Shown in pieces: positions 1-8,995 of a DNA stretch of 64,000 nt; position 1 is the first letter of the stretch, and every line of letters starts with the position of its first letter. The translations under genes were made by a program, and so were the position numbers. This DNA is from Geobacter sp. SVR (GTDB lineage Bacteria; Desulfobacterota; Desulfuromonadia; Geobacterales; Pseudopelobacteraceae), in contig NZ_AP024469.1 of the NCBI RefSeq assembly GCF_016865365.1, forward strand, positions 1,665,001 to 1,729,000, read 5' to 3'. The notes under the pieces were generated by a model. The model was given only the letters and a program-made list of their open reading frames with translations. It was not told the DNA's origin and made no database searches.

Positions 1-337
1 CGGTGCTGAGGAACAGTCCCTCGATGTAATTGCGGCGGTAAAAGTTCATGGTCAGGGCCACGATTTCGTCCGGGGTAAAGGTGGCGCGGGGGATGTCGTT
101 GGAGCGGCGGTTGAGGCAGTAGGCGCAATCGTACATGCAGACATTGGTGAGGAGGATCTTGAACAGCGAGATGCAGCGGCCGTCCGCGGTCCAGGTATGG
201 CAGATGCCGCCGGAAGCGGTATTGCCGAGGCCGCCTGGTCGAGCGGTGCGACTGCTGCCGCTGGACGAACAGGAAACGTCGTATTTGGCGCTGTCGGCCA
301 GGATTTCCAGGCGCTGTTCAAGGGGAAGTGCTGTCAT
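1..337 (-). CDS. Putative DNA modification/repair radical SAM protein, 3' end outside window
   Basis: The N-terminal 112 residues are visible; the rest lies before base 1. Two blocks identify it. A Ser/Cys-rich segment YDVSCSSSGSSR near residue 20 is followed by a radical SAM cluster written CMYDCAYCLNRRSNDIPRA (CxxxCxxC). Together these are characteristic of the radical SAM family usually encoded next to a uracil-DNA-glycosylase-like gene (TIGR03916 type). The role in DNA repair or modification is inferred from that known association; the partner gene would lie outside the window. The ATG at 337 starts MTALPLEQRLEILADSAKYD, typical of the family. Confidence 0.85.
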   Translation of the reverse strand, partial: MTALPLEQRLEILADSAKYDVSCSSSGSSRTARPGGLGNTASGGICHTWTADGRCISLFKILLTNVCMYDCAYCLNRRSNDIPRATFTPDEIVALTMNFYRRNYIEGLFLST

Positions 338-508
338 GGCGGCCAATATAGTTCATATGCACGACATAATATGTCGTACTCTGTTTGCAGTTCAAAATAG
401 CGGAAAAGTTTCATACGGCGTGCCCGGAATATGATAGCATTGCGCGACGCTCACGGTGGCGGAAATACTGCCCGAGAACAATCTCGGAAGGGAATATATC
501 ACACTCGT

Positions 509-1924
509 ATGGTGAACGGACGCAGGGAATCGATATCTGATCGTACCGGAAAAACGGTGTCCGCGCTGGTGGCAGTGGTGGTTGTGGCGGCCTGCGGTTT
601 ACTGGCAACGGTGCCCGAACTGCGCCTGGCGGTGCCGCTGCTGGTCGGGACCACGGCCGTCATGGTAATGGTGCTGGCGTTTCTGCTCTACCGGGGAGAA
701 CGAGGCACCCTGGCATGGCCGCCGGTCATGATCCTGGGCATTGCCCTGCTGCTGCGCCTGATGTTTGTGTTCTCACCACCGCAGCTCTCCGACGATCTTT
801 ACCGCTATCTGTGGGACGGCGGCAATCTGCTGCGGGGGATCAATCCCTATGCCGCGGCGCCGGCCGTTGTCCGGCCCCCTCCCGAACTGGCAGCCACGCA
901 TGCGTTGGTGAACCATCCCCAGTATGTCACCATCTACCCTCCGGCCGCCCAGGTGGTGTTTGCGGCCGGAGCCGCCTGCGGCGGTTCGCTCCTCGGGATC
1001 AAAAGCCTGCTGGTGACGCTGGACCTGGGATTGTGCGCCCTCATGATGGTGCTGCTGCGGCGCCTGGACCTGCCGGTCTGGCGGAGCGCGTTGTACGCCT
1101 GGAACCCGCTGCCGGTGCTGGAGATAGCCGGTTCCGGGCATATCGACGGGGCCGGGCTGACCATGGCAATGGGGGCCTTCTGCCTGATCTTCGGCAATCG
1201 GGACCGTGCGTCCGGTTCACGCTGGCGGCCGCTTCTGGCCGGAGCCCTGCTGGCGGCGGCCGGACTGGTGAAGCTGTTCCCGTTCCTGCTGGCACCAATA
1301 GCGTTCATGCTGCTCGCCAAACGGGAACGCGCCCTGTTTGCCGCCGGTTTTGGCACAGCCCTGGCAGCGCTTGTGCTGTCGTTCATGCCCCATCTGGCCA
1401 ATGGCCTGGCCACCCTGGAGGTATATGCGCGCAATTGGGAGTTTGCCGGCTTCGGATTCAACCTCCTGCGCCGGACGACCGGCTCGGGAACAACTGCCCG
1501 CCTGCTGCTTTCGGGATGCTTGCTGCTGATTGGCGTGGCGCTGTACGGCAGACTGTTGCGTATCCTGCAGCGGGAGCGGGATGCGATCACCGCACGGCGG
1601 CGGGCAATCGAAACCTGCTACGGCATTGCCCTGGCCCTGTTGCTGCTTACTCCCACACTGCAGCCCTGGTATGCGCTCTGTCTGGCGGCATTCCTCCCGT
1701 TCTGTGCCGGGCCTGCCGGGCTCGTGCTCTGCTGGACGGTCTTCCTGACCTATCAGGTGCAGATCCCGTATTTCATTCTGGGGGAGTGGATCGAAAACCC
1801 GGTTGTCACTGCCGCGGTATTCGCGGCACCGGTGACGGCCGGGGTGCTCGGCCGGATGATCGGCGGCGCGGGCGGCATATCTGCGGGGCGGATGAAAGCG
1901 GGTTGCGTCAGTCCGCCCAGTTGA
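509..1924 (+). CDS. Polytopic membrane glycosyltransferase-like protein (GT87/DUF2029 type)
   Basis: About 471 residues with roughly ten hydrophobic segments. An early loop carries LSDDLYRYLWDG and GINPYA, followed by YPPAAQ. This acidic-Asp loop plus YPP pattern is seen in polyprenyl-phosphate-sugar-dependent mannosyltransferases of the GT-C fold. It probably transfers a sugar from a lipid carrier on the periplasmic side; donor and acceptor are unknown. The reading frame stays open upstream to an ATG at 431, but the first 26 residues are polar and uncharacteristic, so the ATG at 509 is preferred. The 3' end overlaps the tail of the convergent vapC gene by 17 bp. Confidence 0.7.
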   Translation: MVNGRRESISDRTGKTVSALVAVVVVAACGLLATVPELRLAVPLLVGTTAVMVMVLAFLLYRGERGTLAWPPVMILGIALLLRLMFVFSPPQLSDDLYRYLWDGGNLLRGINPYAAAPAVVRPPPELAATHALVNHPQYVTIYPPAAQVVFAAGAACGGSLLGIKSLLVTLDLGLCALMMVLLRRLDLPVWRSALYAWNPLPVLEIAGSGHIDGAGLTMAMGAFCLIFGNRDRASGSRWRPLLAGALLAAAGLVKLFPFLLAPIAFMLLAKRERALFAAGFGTALAALVLSFMPHLANGLATLEVYARNWEFAGFGFNLLRRTTGSGTTARLLLSGCLLLIGVALYGRLLRILQRERDAITARRRAIETCYGIALALLLLTPTLQPWYALCLAAFLPFCAGPAGLVLCWTVFLTYQVQIPYFILGEWIENPVVTAAVFAAPVTAGVLGRMIGGAGGISAGRMKAGCVSPPS

Positions 1925-2309
1925 GAAGGGTAAGGGCAGGGATGCGCCCAAATTCGCGGGTGTTGTTGGTAACCAGGGGAATACCCAGGGACAGCGCGTG
2001 GGCAGCAATCAGCATATCCATGGCGCCGACCGGCGTGCCCGCTTTTTCCAGCGCAGCCCGGATCTCGCCATAGACGCGGGCTGCTTCCTCATCGAACGAC
2101 ACGACTTCCAGCGGAATGATGAACTCGTCCAGGGCCTGAGCGTTCTTCTCACGGTGGGCACTTTTGGCGACACCGTAGCGCAACTCCGCAACCGTAATGG
2201 AGGACAGTGCGATCTCTCCGACCTGATACCCCAGAAACCGTTCGAGCACGGCAGCCGGCTGCTGCTTGATAATGTAGATGCAGATATTGGTGTCGAGCAG
2301 CAGCTTCAT
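1908..2309 (-). CDS. vapC: VapC-type PIN-domain toxin ribonuclease
   Basis: 133 residues, normal for VapC. The PIN-domain acidic residues are visible: LLLDTNICIY at the N terminus (first Asp), VAELRYGVAKS (Glu near residue 42) and GAMDMLIAAHA (Asp near residue 97), ending with LVTNNTREF. Toxins of this family are Mg-dependent endoribonucleases that act on tRNA or rRNA in the cytoplasm. The start codon shares one base with the stop of the upstream antitoxin gene (TGATG), so the pair is translationally coupled. The target RNA cannot be read from the sequence. Confidence 0.93.
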   Translation of the reverse strand: MKLLLDTNICIYIIKQQPAAVLERFLGYQVGEIALSSITVAELRYGVAKSAHREKNAQALDEFIIPLEVVSFDEEAARVYGEIRAALEKAGTPVGAMDMLIAAHALSLGIPLVTNNTREFGRIPALTLLNWAD

Positions 2310-2536
2310 CAGAACTCGTCCCGTTTGTCGAACTCCGGTTGTATGCGTTCGGCCATGAAGTCGCCGGAAAATTTTTTCAGACTGTCGAACAGGGAGTTCC
2401 AGGAGCCGCTACGGGGGATCAACTGCACCACATTGCCGCTTTTTTTGATGAACACTTCGCTGTCGTCGAAGCGGAACTCCCTGGGAAGCCTGACAGCCTG
2501 ACTCTGGCCGTTCTGAAATATTTTCGCCGTCTTCAT
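2309..2536 (-). CDS. vapB: VapB-type antitoxin (AbrB/SpoVT fold)
   Basis: 75 residues. The N-terminal segment MKTAKIFQNGQSQAVRLPRE is the classic swapped-hairpin AbrB-like DNA-binding domain of VapB. The C-terminal half (SLKKFSGDFMAERIQPEFD) would wrap the toxin. The ATG at 2536 is chosen because GAGGAGG lies 6 bases upstream; an in-frame ATG at 2551 lacks this. It is expected to neutralise VapC and, with it, repress their shared promoter. Confidence 0.92.
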   Translation of the reverse strand: MKTAKIFQNGQSQAVRLPREFRFDDSEVFIKKSGNVVQLIPRSGSWNSLFDSLKKFSGDFMAERIQPEFDKRDEF

Positions 2537-2549
2537 CGTACGCCTCCTC

Positions 2550-2580
2550 ATGGTAATATATATTTAAAATATATACTGGT
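2550..2580 (-). promoter_or_regulatory. AT-rich near-palindrome upstream of vapBC, candidate promoter/operator
   Basis: Directly upstream of the vapB ribosome-binding site is a run centred on tatatatttaaaatatata, almost self-complementary and far more AT-rich than its surroundings. This is where VapBC complexes usually autoregulate. Assignment as operator is inferred from position and symmetry. Confidence 0.5.
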
Positions 2581-2649
2581 GCATTCGCAATGGCAAGCTG
2601 AGTTTGCACAAAATGTATGCCTGCCCCATTGAATCGCTATTCTCTGCCG

Positions 2650-4137
2650 CTACCGGGCTGCCAGAAAGGCTTCCCTGACATCCTTGACCACAACCAGGGC
2701 AAAGCCGAACGGAAAGACCAGGAACAGCGGAATGGCGGGCCAGGTTTCCCGCTGCCAGGCGAACGTCAGGGGCAGCAGGCAGTACAGGCAGAGCAGGGTG
2801 TTGATGAGGATATAGGGTAGATTTTTACGATGATAAAGAAAGGCCAGCCCCGGTATGCGTTCCCGCCCGAGAATGCCGAACTTGGGGGTTCGCTCGAATT
2901 CCCCCCCTCTGCTGAACATCCCCTTTAGAACCGAACACGAGATGCTGGGAGCCAGCCCGATGGTAAGGGCCGGGAGCAGCAGCACATGCCTGAGACTATG
3001 CCGCCTTCCGCTGCCGAAGGAGTAGACCAGGAAGTAGCCCATGATGGCGCCGCTGGTGGCCAGAAACAGGGGCAGGTCGATCCTCAGGATCTGGTGCAGG
3101 CCGATCCCGACCCGCCAGGTAACGGTCGGATAGAGTGTCAGCATGACGATCATGCCCAGCAGCCAGTAGACGTTGGCCATCAGGTGGGCGATCGCTTCGA
3201 GCTTGACCGCCAGCGGCAGGCGCTCCTTCAGCAGGCGGGGCAATATCTTGCGGGCGGTCTGGATGGAGCCCTTGGCCCAGCGCTGCTGCTGGCTGCGCAG
3301 TGCGGAGAGGGTGATCGGCAATTCGGAGGGCACCGGGCATTCTTCGCGGTAGATGAAGCGCCAGCCGGCCAGCTGCGCCCGGTAGCTCAGGTCGAGATCC
3401 TCGGTCACCGTGTCCGACTGCCAGCCCCCTGCCGTCTCTATGGCCTGTCTGCGCCACACCCCGGCTGTACCGTTGAAGTTGAAGAACAGCCCCTTCTGAT
3501 AGCGCAGGCGGTGTTCGATGCTGAAATGCGGCCCGAGCAGCAGGGACTGGATGCCGGTAAACCAGGAGTGCTCGGCATTGCAGAAACTCCAGCGGGTCTG
3601 GACCATGCCCACTCCCGGGGCGCGGAACCACGGCATGACCGATTGCAGAAAATCGGTCGGCGGGATGAAGTCGGCATCGAAAATCGCCACGAACTCCCCC
3701 CGTGCCAGCGTCAGCCCGTGCGCCAGAGCCCCGGCCTTGTAGCCTGCGCGGTTGTTCCTCCTCACCACGCCGATGGTCACCCCCTGGCGCTGCCACCAGG
3801 CAGCACGCTCGTCCACCAGTTGACAGGTGTCATCGTCCGAATCGTCCAGTACCTGGATCTCCAGCCGGCCGCAGGGCCAGTCGATCCGCGCGGCAGCGTC
3901 GATCAGGCGCCGGGCAACGAAACGTTCGTTGTAAAGCGGCAGCTGTACCGTGACAAAGGGGATGTCATCCGTAACGGAGGCTGGGGGGAACGGCGGCGGT
4001 TGGTCGGCATGTTTGTCGGCCCACAGGCAGAACATCAGCCAGACCCGGTGCAGGCCGTACAATGAGAGCCCCAGCAATGCGGCAAAGTGCAGCACGGTCA
4101 GGGCCGGTATCAGAAGTGTCGAAAATGGAATGGTCAT
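2650..4137 (-). CDS. Membrane-bound family 2 glycosyltransferase, cellulose-synthase-like
   Basis: 495 residues. An N-terminal membrane segment is followed by a GT2 domain beginning FVTVQLPLYNE. The catalytic signatures are in order: VLDDSDDDT, IFDADFIP (DxD), VTEDLDLSYR (ED base) and QQQRWAKGS (QxxRW, acceptor site). Several C-terminal membrane segments follow. This D,D,D,QxxRW layout belongs to processive glycosyltransferases that polymerise and export a glycan, or to glucomannan/ceramide-type transferases. Product unknown. It lies 36 bp after the preceding secreted-protein gene on the same strand and may be cotranscribed with it. Confidence 0.85.
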   Translation of the reverse strand: MTIPFSTLLIPALTVLHFAALLGLSLYGLHRVWLMFCLWADKHADQPPPFPPASVTDDIPFVTVQLPLYNERFVARRLIDAAARIDWPCGRLEIQVLDDSDDDTCQLVDERAAWWQRQGVTIGVVRRNNRAGYKAGALAHGLTLARGEFVAIFDADFIPPTDFLQSVMPWFRAPGVGMVQTRWSFCNAEHSWFTGIQSLLLGPHFSIEHRLRYQKGLFFNFNGTAGVWRRQAIETAGGWQSDTVTEDLDLSYRAQLAGWRFIYREECPVPSELPITLSALRSQQQRWAKGSIQTARKILPRLLKERLPLAVKLEAIAHLMANVYWLLGMIVMLTLYPTVTWRVGIGLHQILRIDLPLFLATSGAIMGYFLVYSFGSGRRHSLRHVLLLPALTIGLAPSISCSVLKGMFSRGGEFERTPKFGILGRERIPGLAFLYHRKNLPYILINTLLCLYCLLPLTFAWQRETWPAIPLFLVFPFGFALVVVKDVREAFLAAR

Positions 4138-4173
4138 GCTCCTGGTTCATGGGGGCGCACCGGCACGGTCTTG

Positions 4174-4677
4174 TTACGGTTCGTCCGGCTCCGGGCAGTC
4201 GCACGGTATACCGAGCTGCTTTTCCTCGAAAAGGTATCGCTCCGGCCGCCAGGCGGTCAGCGAGCCGGCCTCTCCCACCTTTCCCTTTACATCCTCGGCC
4301 GCTACCAGCCAGAATTTTTTGGTCCAGTTGTGCCAAGTACCTGCCAGTTCCAGACGCCCCTGCCGGTCGGCCTGGGCTTTGGCGAGAATTTCCACTTTCG
4401 GCGGAGTGTCGGCATATCTGACCAGGGCATAGGACGCGCGGGAGCGGAGTCCGGCGGCAGTCAGGGTGAACGCTCCCGTTGTTGCCCGGTACACCATTTT
4501 ACCGCTGCCGCCGTTTTTGATAATGCTCCAGGTGGCGGGGTTCTTGGCAAACAGCAGCAGTTTCTTTTTTCCGGTCGTGACCGGCGGGTTGGCCCCTGGT
4601 TTGGCTCCCGGTTCCGCTGCCAGACACGGCACAACGGACAGGAACAGGACAAGAATGATTGAAACAAGTGCAGGCAT
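4174..4677 (-). CDS. Exported protein of unknown function
   Basis: About 167 residues. The ATG at 4677 (MPALVSIILVLFLSVVPCLA) gives a clean Sec signal peptide with an alanine cleavage region and is preceded by TTGGAG; an in-frame start at 4713 would add an unlikely tail. The mature protein has no catalytic motif I recognise. It contains AGTWHNWTKKFWLVAAEDVKG and a C-terminal CDCPEPDEP. It sits between a rhodanese gene and a GT2 gene on the same strand. Confidence 0.6.
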   Translation of the reverse strand: MPALVSIILVLFLSVVPCLAAEPGAKPGANPPVTTGKKKLLLFAKNPATWSIIKNGGSGKMVYRATTGAFTLTAAGLRSRASYALVRYADTPPKVEILAKAQADRQGRLELAGTWHNWTKKFWLVAAEDVKGKVGEAGSLTAWRPERYLFEEKQLGIPCDCPEPDEP

Positions 4678-4779
4678 CGCATCTCCAATGGGTATGGCCG
4701 GACGAACCGGCAATCCCGACTCAAGCGTTATGTACCGTTGTGCATGTGTCTTCTGGGGCAGCCATCCGTTTATCCGGAA

Positions 4780-5658
4780 CTACCGGCCACTCCGTTTTTC
4801 CCAGGCAGCCCAGCTGCCCTTGTAATTGATCGCCTCCGACAGCCCGGAGAGCTGGTGCGCCATCCAGGCATACCCGGAACGCACGCCGCCGGTGCAGTAG
4901 TACACCACGGGCCGGGAAGTGTCCACGCCATGTTTTGTCAGCAGTTTTTTCAGCTCGGCCGCAGGGAGCGGCCGGCGTTCCTTGCCGGTGTAGAAATCAT
5001 CCCAGGGGATGTGCACCGCACCCGGTATCCTTCCCTTGAGCCATTCTAAGGTGGAGCGGACATCCACCAGCGTAAACGTTCCCCTGTGCTGCTGTATATC
5101 TTCGGTCGAAATAAGGTAGCGCGGCTTGAGATCCACCAGGTAGCGGGCTTTCGCGGCCGTTGCTTTTTCCTCCCCCTTGACCAGCGGCAGGTTCAGGGAG
5201 TTCCAGGCCTGGATGCCCCCTCCCAGCAGTCGGATCGGCCCCTTGTGACCCAGCCAGGAAAACAGCCAGATGTCATATCCCTCGCCCCCCCAGCTCTTGT
5301 CGGCATCGCCGTAGATCACCAGCGGAGTTTTCTCATCGATGCCCAGGCCGGCCAGAATGCGGGCCAGCTCCTGGGGAGGGAAGGAACTGAACTGTACCCC
5401 TTTTTCATCGGTGCGGGTGTAGTTGTCCCAGGAAAACGACAGGGCGCCCGGGATATGGCCCGCTTCCCAGGCCGACTTAGGACGGGCGTCCAGGATGACC
5501 CATTTGGTTGGGGTGCTCCGCAAGGCACCGGCCTCGATCACCCCCAGATCGGCAGCCGGAGCCACTGACGGCGATGCGAAGAAGATCGCCGCCAGCAGCA
5601 GGAACAGCGCCAGCGTGTTACGTACAAGAACTGTGTTCCAGCGTGTCATTGCTATCAT
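4780..5658 (-). CDS. Exported thiosulfate sulfurtransferase (tandem rhodanese)
   Basis: 292 residues: signal peptide, then two rhodanese domains. Domain one has ILDARPKSAWEAGHIPGA and a loop IYGDADKSWGG with no catalytic Cys, which is normal for the inactive N-terminal half. Domain two has LVDVRSTLEWLKGRIPGA and the active loop YYCTGGVRSGY, where the Cys would carry the persulfide. It probably transfers sulfane sulfur in the periplasm. The ATG at 5658 has AGGAG ten bases upstream. It follows the ArsS-like gene by 30 bp on the same strand. Confidence 0.9.
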   Translation of the reverse strand: MIAMTRWNTVLVRNTLALFLLLAAIFFASPSVAPAADLGVIEAGALRSTPTKWVILDARPKSAWEAGHIPGALSFSWDNYTRTDEKGVQFSSFPPQELARILAGLGIDEKTPLVIYGDADKSWGGEGYDIWLFSWLGHKGPIRLLGGGIQAWNSLNLPLVKGEEKATAAKARYLVDLKPRYLISTEDIQQHRGTFTLVDVRSTLEWLKGRIPGAVHIPWDDFYTGKERRPLPAAELKKLLTKHGVDTSRPVVYYCTGGVRSGYAWMAHQLSGLSEAINYKGSWAAWEKRSGR

Positions 5659-5688
5659 GTTTTCTTGTCTCCTGTGGATGTGGTACGC

Positions 5689-6639
5689 CTATGGAACGGT
5701 GCTGCCGCTGCAGGACGAACCTGAGCCGGCGGTGCAGGTAAAACAGTAATCGGCCGTGGCGATGGGGCTGCCCGGCTGCGGCAGTTCGCGCAGTTCCGTG
5801 ATGTGTCGCCGGGTTCCGCCGAGGGGGATTCCGGCGGCCAGGTTGAAATCGCAATCGTAGAGATGGCCGTTCCAGTCCACGGAGATGAAGGAACGGCACA
5901 TCAGTCCCTCCACTGCGCACGGGTTGAAACCGGCCTCCAGCTTCTCCAGATAAGGGGTCAGGTTGCCGGAGGACTCCAGCCATGACCGGAAGCGCCCCAG
6001 CGGCGCATTGGCCAGGGTGAAGAGTTTGCTGAAGGTGATGCCGTGACGCCGCTCCAGGTCCCGGTGGAAGCGCTGTTCGGCCTGGGCCTGGGCCGGGGAA
6101 AGAAACGCCCCGGCAGGATTGGAGATCAGGATCAGTTCCAGGCCGCTCCCCTCCCGGCCGTATCCCAGATCGTTCAGCCGGCGGAGCATGTCCAGGCTTG
6201 CGCTCCAGACGCCGCTTCCCCGCTGGGCCTCGGTCTGTTCCGGGTTAAGGGCCGGGAGCGAGGCGGCGACGGTCACGCCGCAGCTCCGGTACAGTTCCGG
6301 CAGGCTGCGGGCTTCCGGGCGGGCCAGGGCGGTCAGGTTCGTTCGCACGATCACCTTTGGCGTCGACTGCGCCAGGGCGGTCACCAGCCGTGACAGGCCG
6401 GGAAACAGCTCCGGCGCCCCGCCGGTGATATCCGCGGTTTCGAAGCGCAGCCGCCGGGCGCAGGCAATTACTTCATCAATAACGGCCGCAGACATCTGTT
6501 CCGGCCGGTGCGGTCCGGCCTGCTGATGGCAGTGGCGGCAGGTCAGGTCGCAGGTAAGTCCGACATTCACCTGCAGGGTGGTTGTCTGGCTGCGTTCGAG
6601 GAGCAGACCATGTTTCTTCACGGTATCGCTGAAAGTCAT
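5689..6639 (-). CDS. arsS: ArsS-type radical SAM protein (arsenosugar biosynthesis family)
   Basis: 316 residues. The radical SAM cluster is CDLTCRHCHQQAGP (CxxxCxxC), followed by ITGGAPELFP. The C-terminal Cys-rich region has CRSFISVDWNGHLYDCDFN and a final CFTCTAGSGSSCSG. This C-terminal block defines the ArsS family; in some members the last Cys position is selenocysteine, but here it is an ordinary Cys codon. ArsS proteins act in arsenosugar formation together with an ArsM methyltransferase, which is not seen in this window, so the arsenic link is inferred by family. The AhpD-like partner lies 14 bp upstream, as in other genomes. Confidence 0.88.
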   Translation of the reverse strand: MTFSDTVKKHGLLLERSQTTTLQVNVGLTCDLTCRHCHQQAGPHRPEQMSAAVIDEVIACARRLRFETADITGGAPELFPGLSRLVTALAQSTPKVIVRTNLTALARPEARSLPELYRSCGVTVAASLPALNPEQTEAQRGSGVWSASLDMLRRLNDLGYGREGSGLELILISNPAGAFLSPAQAQAEQRFHRDLERRHGITFSKLFTLANAPLGRFRSWLESSGNLTPYLEKLEAGFNPCAVEGLMCRSFISVDWNGHLYDCDFNLAAGIPLGGTRRHITELRELPQPGSPIATADYCFTCTAGSGSSCSGSTVP

Positions 6640-6653
6640 TTCGGCTCCGAGCG

Positions 6654-6986
6654 CTACAGTGAAATCTTCTCGGCCAGCTTGCGCATCTGCACGCCATGCA
6701 CCAAGGAGGCGCCGCCGCGGATGGCCGTGACCACATGCAGGGCTTCGGTCATCTCTTCGATGCTGGCCCCTTTTTCCAGGCTGTCCTTGGTGTAGGCATC
6801 AATGCAGTAGGGACACTGGACCGCATGGGCAACGGCCAGGGCGATCAGGGACTTTTCCCGCTGCGTCAGGGCGCCTTCCGCGAAAACGGCACCGTAATAT
6901 CCGAAAAACTTCTCGGCCAGTTCAGGGGCGCTTTTGCCGATATCGCCGAATTTGGCCAGGTCGGCCGGATCATAGTAGGTTTCCAT
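6654..6986 (-). CDS. AhpD-like carboxymuconolactone decarboxylase family protein, ArsS partner
   Basis: 110 residues. It has the AhpD-fold core LIALAVAHAVQCPYCIDAYTK with a CxxC redox pair, followed by MTEALHVVTAIRGGASLVHG. Proteins of this subfamily are the peroxidase-like neighbours of ArsS-type radical SAM genes. It may reduce a thiol or peroxide in the same pathway; no direct substrate evidence. The ATG at 6986 is preceded by AAAGGAG; the frame continues upstream without family features. Confidence 0.85.
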   Translation of the reverse strand: METYYDPADLAKFGDIGKSAPELAEKFFGYYGAVFAEGALTQREKSLIALAVAHAVQCPYCIDAYTKDSLEKGASIEEMTEALHVVTAIRGGASLVHGVQMRKLAEKISL

Positions 6987-7127
6987 CTGCGATGTCTCCT
7001 TTGTGTGTGGAATCGGCACCCGTGCAGGATACCGGAAAACTCGACGGGCCGCGGTTCTCGGTGATCGAACATCGCCGGAGCAGGCTCTGAATTCGTGGCG
7101 ATGCATTGCCGGAGCGCCGGGCAGATG

Positions 7128-8183
7128 TCAGGAGTTCAGAGTCTGCGGCCGCAGAGCCCTGAGCCGGTCAGGGCGGATATGCAGCGAAACCGTTTCGCCC
7201 ACCGTCGGGATGCTGTCGTTGGGGGCATCCACGGTCAGGGGACATCCGTCACAGGCAACGGTCAGGCTGGCCCGGCTGCCGAGAAAGAGCGAGGAGGTCA
7301 CCTGTGCCCGCAATTGTCCGCTCCCCTCCGGCACAATCAGGATATCCTCCGGACGGATCATGACCGCGCAGGGACCCGCTGCGGAGCCCGCCGGGGCCGG
7401 CAGTTCGGCGGTCAGGAAGCGCAGGCGCGGCCCCTCCGGGGCGGATATGCACTCGCCGGCCAGCAGGTTGGCCGAACCGAGAAAGTCGGCCACGAAGGGG
7501 CTGGCAGGGTGCCGGTAGACATCGAGCGGCGCGCCGGCCTGCTCGATACGCCCTTCCTGCATGATGATCAGTTCGTGTCCCAGGCTCATGGCCTCCACCT
7601 GATCGTGGGTGACGTAGACAGCGGTCAGCGACAGCTCGTTCAGCAGGCGCCACAGTTCCCCCCGCAGGCTTTCGCGCAGCTTGGCGTCCAGGGCCGAAAG
7701 CGGCTCGTCCAGCAGCAGCACGCGTGGATTGAAGGCCAGGGCCCGCGCCAGGGCCGTGCGCTGCTGCTCGCCGCCGGAAATCTGATGGATGCGGCGTGGG
7801 GCCAGGTGCACCATATGCACCTTTTCGAGCGCGGCCAGAGCTCGCTGGCGCCGTTCGCGCCGGCCAACGCCCCGCACTCTCAGGCCGAATTCGACATTTT
7901 CCAGCACGGACAGGTGCGGGAAGAGCGAGTAGTTCTGAAAGACCAGGCCGAAGTCGCGTTGTTCGGCCGGCCGACGGGTGATATCAGTTCCGTCCAGCAG
8001 GACCGAACCGGCATCCGGGTCAGTCAGGCCGGCCAGCATGGCCAGTGTCGTGGATTTGCCGGAACCGCTCGGGCCGAGCAGCGTGGTGATCTTGCCGGCT
8101 GCGAAACAATGGCTGAAACCGTGCACGGCAGCGACCGTGCCGTAATTTTTTCCGAGGCCGCGTGCCTCGAGGAATGCGTTCAT
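7128..8183 (-). CDS. ABC importer ATPase (PotA/FbpC/PhnT-like)
   Basis: 351 residues. Visible in order: Walker A GPSGSGKST, Q-loop VFQNYSLFPH, signature ISGGEQQRTALARAL, Walker B RVLLLDEPLSALD and H-loop VYVTHDQVEAMSLG. A C-terminal TOBE-like region (MIRPEDILIV, LHIRPDRLRAL) is typical of polyamine, ferric-iron and phosphonate importers. The ATG at 8183 overlaps the stop of the preceding permease by 4 bases, so the operon is tightly coupled. Substrate cannot be told from the ATPase. Confidence 0.93.
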   Translation of the reverse strand: MNAFLEARGLGKNYGTVAAVHGFSHCFAAGKITTLLGPSGSGKSTTLAMLAGLTDPDAGSVLLDGTDITRRPAEQRDFGLVFQNYSLFPHLSVLENVEFGLRVRGVGRRERRQRALAALEKVHMVHLAPRRIHQISGGEQQRTALARALAFNPRVLLLDEPLSALDAKLRESLRGELWRLLNELSLTAVYVTHDQVEAMSLGHELIIMQEGRIEQAGAPLDVYRHPASPFVADFLGSANLLAGECISAPEGPRLRFLTAELPAPAGSAAGPCAVMIRPEDILIVPEGSGQLRAQVTSSLFLGSRASLTVACDGCPLTVDAPNDSIPTVGETVSLHIRPDRLRALRPQTLNS

Positions 8184-8995
8184 GCTCCCTGCTCCAGGTC
8201 TGCCGTCTCCCGGTCGCCGAGCCATTGCACGGCAATCAGGGCAGGAATGACGATGGCAAGGAAAATGGTTGTGGCCGCGCTCGAAATCTGGATGCTCTGG
8301 TTGGTGTAGGTATCGTAGAGCACCGCCGGAAAGGTCTGGGGGCGGCCGCGGTTGAGCAGGAAACTCACGTTGAACTCGCCCCACGACACGGCAAAGACCA
8401 GCAGGCTGCCGATTGTCATGGCATGTCGCAGGTTTGGCAGGACCACCAGGAACAGCCGCTGGAAAAGCGAGGCCCCCAGGCTGCGGGCCGCGTCTTCCAG
8501 CCGGGCCACATCGAAGCTGCGCAAGGTGGCTGTCACGACCTTGAACATGAAGGGAATGGTGTAGAGCAGGTGACCCGCCAGGACCAGCAGGGGGCCGCGC
8601 AACTCGCCATAGGTCGACAACAGGGCGATGGACAGGGTGATGCCGGGCAGCGAGAGCGGCAGCAGCACCAGTTCCTCCAGCACCCCCGACCCGGGAAAGG
8701 GATGGCGCACAACGGCATATCCGGCCGGAACCGCGGCCAGCAGGCAGATAACCACGCAGGCCAGGGCCAGTTCCAGGCTGAAGAACGCCCAATCGCCATA
8801 GTGTTCCAGGATATAGCCGAAGGCGCTGAAGTCCAGCAGTTCGTGCCGGTTGCCGGACCACAGGTCGGACGAAAGCCCCAGCAGCGAAACATTCACGCAC
8901 GAACCGAGCACTACCGCCAGCAGCGGCAGCAGGATCAGCGCCATCAGGGCCGCGGTCACGGCCAGGCAGAACAGAAAGCCGGCATTCCTAGGCAT
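8180..8995 (-). CDS. ABC importer permease, second subunit
   Basis: About 271 residues with six predicted membrane segments. The cytoplasmic EAA-type loop ARLEDAARSLGASLFQRLFL contacts the ATPase. The ATG at 8995 (MPRNAGFLFCLAVTAALMAL) overlaps the end of the first permease gene by 8 bases. It belongs to the type I importer permeases of the Pot/Fbp/Phn group and would form a heterodimer with the neighbouring permease. Confidence 0.9.
   Translation of the reverse strand: MPRNAGFLFCLAVTAALMALILLPLLAVVLGSCVNVSLLGLSSDLWSGNRHELLDFSAFGYILEHYGDWAFFSLELALACVVICLLAAVPAGYAVVRHPFPGSGVLEELVLLPLSLPGITLSIALLSTYGELRGPLLVLAGHLLYTIPFMFKVVTATLRSFDVARLEDAARSLGASLFQRLFLVVLPNLRHAMTIGSLLVFAVSWGEFNVSFLLNRGRPQTFPAVLYDTYTNQSIQISSAATTIFLAIVIPALIAVQWLGDRETADLEQGA

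Noticed and set aside
5689-6639. Selenocysteine in the ArsS-like protein
   Set aside because: Some family members have a UGA codon at the last Cys of the C-terminal motif. Here that position is an ordinary Cys codon and the frame has no internal TGA.
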